Source: CAZWRN01 sp964636275
GTDB lineage: Bacteria > Patescibacteriota > Microgenomatia > Daviesbacterales > UBA10151
Direction of reading: 5' to 3'
Length of the DNA: 10,757 bases
NCBI GenBank assembly: GCA_964636275.1
Contig: CAZWRN010000033.1
Location: forward strand, 1-10,757
Made by a program: the position numbers and the translations under genes. Under the pieces are notes generated by a model. It ran no database searches. It worked only from the letters and a program-made list of their open reading frames with translations, and had not been told where the DNA came from. Below, one piece after another: positions 5,363 to 10,757 of this stretch (the first letter of the stretch is position 1; each line of letters starts with the position of its first letter).

Positions 5363-5373
5363 ATTGTACTATA
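5363..5373 (-). promoter_or_regulatory. Predicted -10 region of the 121-residue gene
   Basis: Two overlapping -10-like hexamers occur on the minus strand: TACAAT (5363-5368), six bases before the ATG, and TATAGT (5368-5373), eleven bases before it. The nearest -35-like hexamer is TTGAGC (5393-5398), 19 bases from TATAGT. The call is tentative. Confidence 0.35.
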
Positions 5374-5386
5374 AGTTTTACACTCG

Positions 5387-5415
5387 TTGCTAGCTCAAGC
5401 TAAAAGATGTAGAAT
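5387..5415 (+). promoter_or_regulatory. Predicted promoter of the type I RM operon
   Basis: TTGCTA (5387-5392) and TAGAAT (5410-5415) are separated by exactly 17 bases, with six bases between the -10 and the hsdM ATG at 5422. The transcript would be leaderless. The spacer contains the palindrome TAGCT-CA-AGCTA at 5391-5402, a possible operator that also touches the -35-like region of the divergent gene. Confidence 0.5.
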
Positions 5416-5421
5416 TCGAAT

Positions 5422-6978
5422 ATGTCCGAAGACCAGAAAAAACAGCTTCAAACTCAGCTTTGGAATATTGCTGATGAACTACGCGGTAAGATGGATGCGG
5501 ATGAATTCCGTGACTATATATTAGGATTTATCTTCTATAAATATCTTTCAGAGAAAATGCACCTCTATGCGAATAAGATTCTTGAATCAGATGGAATCAA
5601 GTATGAGGAGATTGAAGAATCATCCCCTGAGGGCTTAGCTATGTTAACTGAAATCGAAGAAGCATCAGTTGATAAATTGGGATACTTCTTAAAGCCTTCT
5701 GATCTTTTCCACAACATCGTTAAAAATACTGCCGCCACAGATAACCTAACGGAAGAATTAGAAAAAGTCCTAAACAATATCCAAAAAAGTACCATGGGTA
5801 AGGACAGTGAGGAGGATTTTGATAATCTTTTCTCCGAACTTGATTTAAACGCCCGCAGACTGGGAAATACTGTATCAGATCGAAACAAATTAATAGCCAA
5901 AGTACTCACTCATCTCGATAAAATCGATTTTAAGCTCGAAGAATCAAGAGTGGATATTCTCGGAGATGCTTACGAGTATCTTATCGGTCAATTTGCTGCA
6001 GGAGCAGGTAAGAAAGCGGGAGAGTATTACACTCCTCAAGAAGTTTCAGAGTTACTAGCAAGGATCGTAACTGATGAAAAAAGCAGACTGAAAAATGTTT
6101 ACGATCCAACTTGCGGATCTGGATCATTGCTACTTCGAGTTGCACGCCACGTTAAAGATGTCGGACGCTTTTATGGTCAAGAACTAAACAACACAACATT
6201 TAACTTGGCTCGAATGAATATGATTTTGCATGATGTTCACTTTGATAAGTTCGATATTAAACAAGAAGATACATTAGAACGCCCTCAGCACTTAGAGTTT
6301 CGTTTTGAAGCAATTGTTGCAAATCCGCCGTTTAGTGCTCATTGGTCAGCTGATCCAATCCATTTACAAGATGAGCGATTTAGCCAGTATGGAAAACTTG
6401 CCCCGAGTAGTAAAGCAGATTATGCCTTTATCCAACACATGATTTATCAACTTGATGAAAATGGTGTAATGGCAGTAGTTATGCCTCATGGAGTGTTATT
6501 TCGACCTGACGCTGAAAAAGTGATAAGAGAATTTTTAATTCGTGAAAAAAATTATATAGACGCCATAATTGGTTTACCTGAAAAGCTGTTTTATGGGACT
6601 GATATGCCAGCTTGCATTATGGTTTTTAAGAAATGTAGGAAAAATTCAGACAACATCATCTTTATAGATGCAAGTAAAAACTTTGATAGTAGTAAAAAAC
6701 AGAACCGATTGCGTCCAGAAGATATAGATAAAATCATCAATATATATTCAAAAAGAAAAACTGAAGATAAATATAGTTATGTCGCATCATTAAGTGAAAT
6801 TCAAGATAATGATTATAATTTGCGTATTCCTCGATATATAAATACATTTGAGGAAGAAGAGGAGATAAATCTAGATGATGTATTGAAAGAAATGAGAGAT
6901 GTAGAGCAGCTGGCAAAAGAAAAAGATGAAGTACTAAAAAAAATATCTAAGGAATTAGGTATAGATTATCTATTTTAG
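5422..6978 (+). CDS. hsdM: Type I restriction-modification system, DNA methyltransferase (M) subunit
   Basis: HsdM forms the M2S methyltransferase with HsdS and transfers a methyl group from S-adenosylmethionine to the N6 of adenine in the recognition site, protecting host DNA. The N-terminal HsdM_N helical domain (about 5-160) contains WNIADELRGKMDADEFRDYI. The catalytic domain begins with GEYYTPQEVSELL. Motif I is DPTCGSGSLLLR (from residue 228), which binds SAM, and motif IV is NPPF (301-304), the N6-adenine type active site. The length of 518 residues is normal (EcoKI M has 529). The C-terminal tail is rich in Glu and Lys and is probably a coiled coil that contacts HsdS. The last third looks much richer in A+T than the first. 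The ATG follows a predicted promoter by six bases. hsdS begins three bases after the TAG stop. Confidence 0.97.
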   Translation: MSEDQKKQLQTQLWNIADELRGKMDADEFRDYILGFIFYKYLSEKMHLYANKILESDGIKYEEIEESSPEGLAMLTEIEEASVDKLGYFLKPSDLFHNIVKNTAATDNLTEELEKVLNNIQKSTMGKDSEEDFDNLFSELDLNARRLGNTVSDRNKLIAKVLTHLDKIDFKLEESRVDILGDAYEYLIGQFAAGAGKKAGEYYTPQEVSELLARIVTDEKSRLKNVYDPTCGSGSLLLRVARHVKDVGRFYGQELNNTTFNLARMNMILHDVHFDKFDIKQEDTLERPQHLEFRFEAIVANPPFSAHWSADPIHLQDERFSQYGKLAPSSKADYAFIQHMIYQLDENGVMAVVMPHGVLFRPDAEKVIREFLIREKNYIDAIIGLPEKLFYGTDMPACIMVFKKCRKNSDNIIFIDASKNFDSSKKQNRLRPEDIDKIINIYSKRKTEDKYSYVASLSEIQDNDYNLRIPRYINTFEEEEEINLDDVLKEMRDVEQLAKEKDEVLKKISKELGIDYLF

Positions 6979-6981
6979 AGT

Positions 6982-8229
6982 ATGAAACAAGCAAATCAGC
7001 AAATTAATTATCCGGAGGAGCGCATTTCCAACATGACAAAAAATTGGAGGGTTCAAAGTCTATCTGAAATACTTGAAGTGAGAAAAGAAAGAAATACCAA
7101 ATATGAAATTACTGAAGTTTTCTCAGTAGCAAAAAATTATGGGGTTATTAATCAGATTAAACACCTGGGCCGCTCATATGCTTCTGAAAATATTTCGAAT
7201 TATAAAATAGTAAGACCATATGATTTGGTCTACACAAAAAGTCCGACAGCAGAATTTCCTTTTGGGATTGTTAAACAGAATAGAGAAAAGCGATCGGGAG
7301 TTGTTTCAGTTTTATACGGAGTTTATATTCCCAAAAACAAATACCTAGGATATCTAATCCATGAGTATTTTTGTTCTGCAGTGAGAACCTACAATTATCT
7401 CATACCAATTATCAACAAAGGTGCCAAAAATACAATAAATATAAGTGACGAAGGATTCCTGAGAGGTTCGAAACTATTACTTCCAGTTGACGAAGTAGAG
7501 CAACAGAAAATTGCTGAATTATTAAATGCAATAGAAGAAAAGTTATCACGCCTAACTAAAAAAATTGAAGTTATAAAAAAATACAAGAAAGGCGTAAGTC
7601 AACAATTATTTGCTCAGTCAGTTCGCTTTAAAGACGACAGAGGAAAAGTATATCAAGAGTGGGAGAAAAAAGTTTTGGGACAAGTTTTTGAACGGATTAG
7701 TAAAAAAAATAAGGAAAACAATAAGAACGTTTTAACTATATCTGCACAGTATGGACTAATAAATCAACAAGAGTATTTCAATAAATCAGTTGCTGCCGCT
7801 AATCTAACGGGATATTATCTTTTACAAAATGGAGAATTTGCATACAATAAAAGCTATTCAAATGGTTATCCCATGGGGGCAATAAAAAAATTAAATAGAT
7901 ATTCCAAAGGTGTAGTATCTAGTCTCTATATTTGTTTCAAAACTAAAGACGACAATTCTCCAGAATTCTTCGAACAATACTTTGATAGTGGAATGCTAAA
8001 CAATGAGCTCTCAAAAATAGCGCAAGAAGGAGCAAGAAATCACGGTTTATTGAACATTAGTTTAGTGGATTTTTTTGAGCAAATATTATTACAAGTTCCT
8101 TCACCGTCTGAGCAAAGAAAAATTGCTAATTTATTAGGATTAATTGATGAAAGAATTAATCTTGAAGAAAGGAAATTGGAGCAGGCAAAAAGATTCAAAA
8201 AATCCCTCCTCCAACAAATGTTCATATAA
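6982..8229 (+). CDS. hsdS: Type I restriction-modification system, specificity (S) subunit
   Basis: HsdS selects the bipartite DNA target for both methylation and restriction. It has the classic layout: TRD1 (about 20-170), a central conserved helix (172-212, EQQKIAELLNAIEEKLSRLTKK), TRD2 (about 226-375) and a second conserved helix (376-415, EQRKIANLLGLIDERI). The two helices are repeats that form the coiled-coil spacer and dock two HsdM chains. Unusually, TRD1 and TRD2 resemble each other closely, for example YGVINQ with YGLINQ, and SGVVSVLYGVYIP with KGVVSSLYICFKT, so both halves may read similar bases. The start is ambiguous. The first ATG (6982) lies three bases after hsdM, while a second ATG (7033, Met18, MTKNWRVQSL) follows GGAGGAG and fits the usual HsdS opening better. 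The length of 415 (or 398) residues is typical. Confidence 0.95.
   Translation: MKQANQQINYPEERISNMTKNWRVQSLSEILEVRKERNTKYEITEVFSVAKNYGVINQIKHLGRSYASENISNYKIVRPYDLVYTKSPTAEFPFGIVKQNREKRSGVVSVLYGVYIPKNKYLGYLIHEYFCSAVRTYNYLIPIINKGAKNTINISDEGFLRGSKLLLPVDEVEQQKIAELLNAIEEKLSRLTKKIEVIKKYKKGVSQQLFAQSVRFKDDRGKVYQEWEKKVLGQVFERISKKNKENNKNVLTISAQYGLINQQEYFNKSVAAANLTGYYLLQNGEFAYNKSYSNGYPMGAIKKLNRYSKGVVSSLYICFKTKDDNSPEFFEQYFDSGMLNNELSKIAQEGARNHGLLNISLVDFFEQILLQVPSPSEQRKIANLLGLIDERINLEERKLEQAKRFKKSLLQQMFI
7014..7020 (+). promoter_or_regulatory. Shine-Dalgarno sequence pointing to an internal hsdS start
   Basis: GGAGGAG is the strongest ribosome-binding match near this gene. It lies 12 bases before the in-frame ATG at 7033, slightly farther than the usual spacing, and 32 bases after the first ATG at 6982, which has no good Shine-Dalgarno sequence. 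Confidence 0.45.
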
Positions 8230-8230
8230 T

Positions 8231-9289
8231 ATGCCGTTAGATTGGGCAAAAGTAATTCCATTTAAAAGATCACCTGAGGAAATTTTAGCAACTCGTGAAT
8301 CGGGGCAAATTTATAGTGCAGACTTTAATTCAGGTGAAGGAAAATATATATCAACAGTATTTGATACGCTAGGTCCAGTAGATGCTGTTATTAAAATTTC
8401 AGCACGAATTGAATTGAGGTTAACATATATTTTTAACGATAAAACGATTCATGGTATCCAGCTGCTTAAAGTAAGTTCGGATGGAAGAACTGAGAAAATA
8501 CATCTTTCAACATTAGACTGGAAAAAAGTGCTTGATTTGCTGCATATTTTCGACGAAGTTGATCTAGAATCAGTGGCATCGGGCACTTTGATCTTAGACA
8601 AAAGCATTGTTTCTAATCCAGAAGATCTAGAAAAGTTTTTAAATACTATTATTACTGACCCGGAAGGAAAAAAGAAATTTAAAGAAGTCGCAAAGAATTT
8701 TACTCTGTTTAAGTCAGGTGATATCGATAAGTATGCATCCAGACAAGAAAATACAAAACTTATGGCAGGTATGTTAAATAATTCTGACTTGTTTAAACAA
8801 CTCAAAGAAGAAAAGAAAATAGGGAAAGATGAAGAGGTTTGGCAACAGTTTTATAAAGAAAATGAATGGATATTGTGTTCGGAAGTAATTCAAATCCTAG
8901 AAGAACGAGATATAGATGAGGATAGTACTGTTGATTTACCAGTAGAAGGTTTCGATGGATTTTTGGACATCATTGAACTCAAGCTTCCTACGGCATCCTT
9001 TTGGACGCAAGATATAAATCCAACTGCAGAATTAATTAAAGCCATAATGCAGTGTATGCGTTATGTAATCGAATATGAACGACGCATTAACGATGCGAAA
9101 AAATTGCAAGAATTAGGAGTAAGTATATTAAAACCCCGAATTACTCTAATTTATGGTCGATCTAATGAATGGGATACAAATATGAAAGAAAGATTTAGAA
9201 TTTTAAATTCTAGTTTTCATAACATTACAATTTTAACATACGATCATGTTCTACAAAGAGCAGAAAGATTATCAGGTTATAAAAAGTAA
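8231..9289 (+). CDS. sduA: Shedu-family anti-phage nuclease (DUF4263) inside the type I RM operon
   Basis: The C-terminal half (about 200-350) has the DUF4263 pattern of Shedu (SduA) proteins, PD-(D/E)xK-type nucleases that act in anti-phage defence as single-gene systems. EEVWQQFYKENEWIL (201-215) opens the domain. VEGFDGFLDIIELKLP (238-253) carries the predicted catalytic Asp246 and the Glu249-Leu-Lys251 triplet. ELIKAIMQCMRYVIEYE (267-283) is the 'eL..Ai.Q...Y' helix, and PRITLIYGRSNEW (302-314) and ITILTYDHVLQRAERL (332-347) are the closing strands. The N-terminal half (1-195) is unassigned, as in many Shedu proteins, where it senses or regulates. The 352-residue length is near that of known members (about 380). 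The ATG at 8231, one base after the hsdS stop, is chosen because the 29 codons upstream lie in another frame of hsdS. hsdR starts four bases later. Confidence 0.85.
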   Translation: MPLDWAKVIPFKRSPEEILATRESGQIYSADFNSGEGKYISTVFDTLGPVDAVIKISARIELRLTYIFNDKTIHGIQLLKVSSDGRTEKIHLSTLDWKKVLDLLHIFDEVDLESVASGTLILDKSIVSNPEDLEKFLNTIITDPEGKKKFKEVAKNFTLFKSGDIDKYASRQENTKLMAGMLNNSDLFKQLKEEKKIGKDEEVWQQFYKENEWILCSEVIQILEERDIDEDSTVDLPVEGFDGFLDIIELKLPTASFWTQDINPTAELIKAIMQCMRYVIEYERRINDAKKLQELGVSILKPRITLIYGRSNEWDTNMKERFRILNSSFHNITILTYDHVLQRAERLSGYKK

Positions 9290-9293
9290 GAAG

Positions 9294-10757
9294 ATGAATA
9301 CTCAATCTGAACAAGCATTGGAAAATAACTTAATTACTCAACTTCAAGGGATGAAGTATGAGTATGTTGCGGTCCGTAGTGAGGAAGAACTTGTCGCTAA
9401 CTTAAAGACTCAGTTGGAGAAACATAACAAATTAACTTTAACGGAGAGTGAGTTTGCGCGGGTGTTGAATCATTTAAATAAAGGAGGAGTGTTCGAGAGA
9501 GCCTTGACTTTAAGAGATAAAATGCATCTTGTTAGGGATGATGGGACAAATGCTTATATTGAATTTTTTAATACTAAAGAATGGTGTCAGAATGAATTTC
9601 AAGTTACTAACCAAGTAACAGTTGAAGGCAGTTACAAAAACCGTTATGACGTAACAATTTTAATAAATGGTTTACCACTCGTCCAAATTGAGTTAAAACG
9701 CCGAGGACTTGAGTTAAAGGAAGCTTTTAACCAAACAAATCGCTATCAACGCCATAGCTATGATAGTAATTACGGCCTATTCCAATATATCCAGATATTT
9801 GTCATTAGTAATGGAGTAAATACCAAATACTTTTCTAATAACCGTAAACAATCATTTAAACACACCTCTTTTTGGACCGATGTAAATAACGTCAAAATTA
9901 CCAAACTAGATGAATTTTCGAAGATATTTTTAGAGCGTTGCCAACTTTCAAAACTTATCGCGAATTATATAGTCTTAACCCATGATAAAACTCCAATGAT
10001 ACTGCGTCCCTATCAATACTATGCGGTTGAGGCGATTATTGACCGAGTTAAAACCAGCAATAAAAACGGCTATATTTGGCATACCACCGGAAGTGGAAAG
10101 ACTCTAACCTCGTTTAAGGCAAGCCAAATCTTAATTAATATTCCGGAAGTAGATAAAGTTTTATTTGTAGTAGATCGAAATGATTTAGATACTCAAACTA
10201 TCCGCGAATTTAATAACTATCAAGAAGATAGTGTGGATACCACAGACAATACCTCAAAACTAGTCCAACAATTCTCAAATGACACAAAATTAATTGTTAC
10301 CACCATCCAAAAGCTAAATAATGCAATTTCAAATGAAAATCATCTTAGTAAAATGAATCAGCATAAGGATAAAAAAATAATATTTATCTTTGATGAATGT
10401 CATAGATCTCAGTTTGGAGAGACGCATAAGAAAATAACAACGTACTTCACTAATTATCAGCTTTTCGGTTTTACCGGTACGCCAATATTTGCCGAAAATG
10501 CGACCGGTAATGCATTTGGGAAAAGAACCACCGCCCAGCTTTTTGAAAAATGTCTTCATAAATATGTAATTACTGATGCTATTTCTGATGAAAACGTTTT
10601 GAAGTTTTCAGTTGAGTACGTTGGTAAATACCGAGAAAAAGTAGGGAGTAATAATGAGGTTGATATAGATGTAGAGGCGATAAATGTTAAAGAACTAATG
10701 GAGTCACCACAGCGAATAGAAAAAATAGTCGACTATATTATTGCCAATCACGATCGA
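9294..10757 (+). CDS. hsdR: Type I restriction-modification system, restriction (R) subunit (3' part beyond window)
   Basis: HsdR joins the HsdM/HsdS complex, pumps DNA past it with ATP, and cuts at a distance when the target is unmethylated. The first 488 codons are here; the family has about 1000 or more. The HSDR_N nuclease domain includes YDVTILINGLPLVQIELKRR, with Asp119 and the Glu133-Leu-Lys135 of a PD-(D/E)xK site. The helicase motor starts with the Walker A sequence HTTGSGKTLTSF (Lys269), followed by FVVDRNDLDTQT, motif II DECH (367-370, in FDECHRSQFGE) and motif III FGFTGTP. The open frame continues to the last base with no stop, so there is no sign of inactivation in this part. The ATG at 9294 follows the Shedu stop by four bases with only a weak purine stretch (AAGTAAGAAG) as ribosome-binding site, so translation is probably coupled. 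Confidence 0.97.
   Translation, partial: MNTQSEQALENNLITQLQGMKYEYVAVRSEEELVANLKTQLEKHNKLTLTESEFARVLNHLNKGGVFERALTLRDKMHLVRDDGTNAYIEFFNTKEWCQNEFQVTNQVTVEGSYKNRYDVTILINGLPLVQIELKRRGLELKEAFNQTNRYQRHSYDSNYGLFQYIQIFVISNGVNTKYFSNNRKQSFKHTSFWTDVNNVKITKLDEFSKIFLERCQLSKLIANYIVLTHDKTPMILRPYQYYAVEAIIDRVKTSNKNGYIWHTTGSGKTLTSFKASQILINIPEVDKVLFVVDRNDLDTQTIREFNNYQEDSVDTTDNTSKLVQQFSNDTKLIVTTIQKLNNAISNENHLSKMNQHKDKKIIFIFDECHRSQFGETHKKITTYFTNYQLFGFTGTPIFAENATGNAFGKRTTAQLFEKCLHKYVITDAISDENVLKFSVEYVGKYREKVGSNNEVDIDVEAINVKELMESPQRIEKIVDYIIANHDR

Noticed and set aside
5565..5909. Minus-strand 114-codon open frame
   Set aside because: It lies inside the HsdM N-terminal domain on the opposite strand and is rich in Ser and Leu, as expected of an antisense shadow.
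8144..8230. Upstream ATG extending the Shedu-like protein by 29 residues
   Set aside because: The extension lies in another frame of the conserved hsdS C-terminus and reads as random. The ATG at 8231, one base after the hsdS stop, fits the operon layout.
10329..10559. Minus-strand 76-codon open frame
   Set aside because: It lies wholly inside the conserved helicase region of hsdR and is a shadow.
1..10757. CRISPR array, tRNA, rRNA, transposase or integrase
   Set aside because: I saw no regularly spaced repeats, tRNA-like cloverleaf, rRNA core sequence or DDE/tyrosine/serine recombinase motifs in any reading frame that I examined.

Overview
The window is AT-rich bacterial DNA with tightly packed, mostly plainly coding genes. 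Its visible traits suit a reduced-genome lineage such as the Candidate Phyla Radiation (Patescibacteria): low GC, very short intergenic gaps, an archaeal-type adenylate-kinase-like protein, and promoters whose -10 box lies only 6-7 bases before the start codon. This lineage call is a weak inference, because no rRNA or other marker gene is present. TGA ends the methyltransferase gene, which agrees with the standard bacterial code.

Left part (1-904, minus strand): the start of a Bcp-type peroxiredoxin runs off the left edge. Before it lie a 14-base tandem repeat and a small cysteine-rich 65-residue protein with a very good promoter. Upstream of that is a startless reading-frame remnant (740-904). 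A class I SAM-dependent methyltransferase (960-1589, plus) ends one base before the stop of the next, convergent gene.

Middle part (1590-4877, minus strand): a four-gene operon reads leftward. It holds a 52-residue small protein, a 626-residue protein whose C-terminal part looks like a Mom-like GNAT acyltransferase, an AdkA-like P-loop nucleotide kinase, and a divergent Ham1/RdgB-like nucleotide pyrophosphatase. The genes overlap or nearly touch, so they probably act together. A nucleotide kinase, a nucleotide pyrophosphatase and a GNAT enzyme (with a methyltransferase next door) suggest nucleotide or nucleic-acid-base modification, perhaps in defence. I do not recognise this set as a named system.

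Right part (4944-10757): a 31-base perfect inverted repeat and an unrecognised acidic 121-residue protein (minus) sit back to back with a type I restriction-modification operon (plus): hsdM, hsdS, a Shedu-family DUF4263 nuclease gene, and the first 488 codons of hsdR. The gaps are 3, 1 and 4 bases, so the Shedu gene is built into the operon. HsdM and HsdS make the methyltransferase, HsdR adds translocation and cleavage, and the Shedu-like nuclease is a likely second defence effector. The window therefore looks like a defence island beside housekeeping genes.

Five starts that follow an intergenic gap show a -10-like hexamer 6-7 bases upstream and no Shine-Dalgarno sequence, as expected for leaderless mRNAs. 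In contrast, two genes inside operons carry Shine-Dalgarno-like sequences (2829-2835 and 7014-7020).
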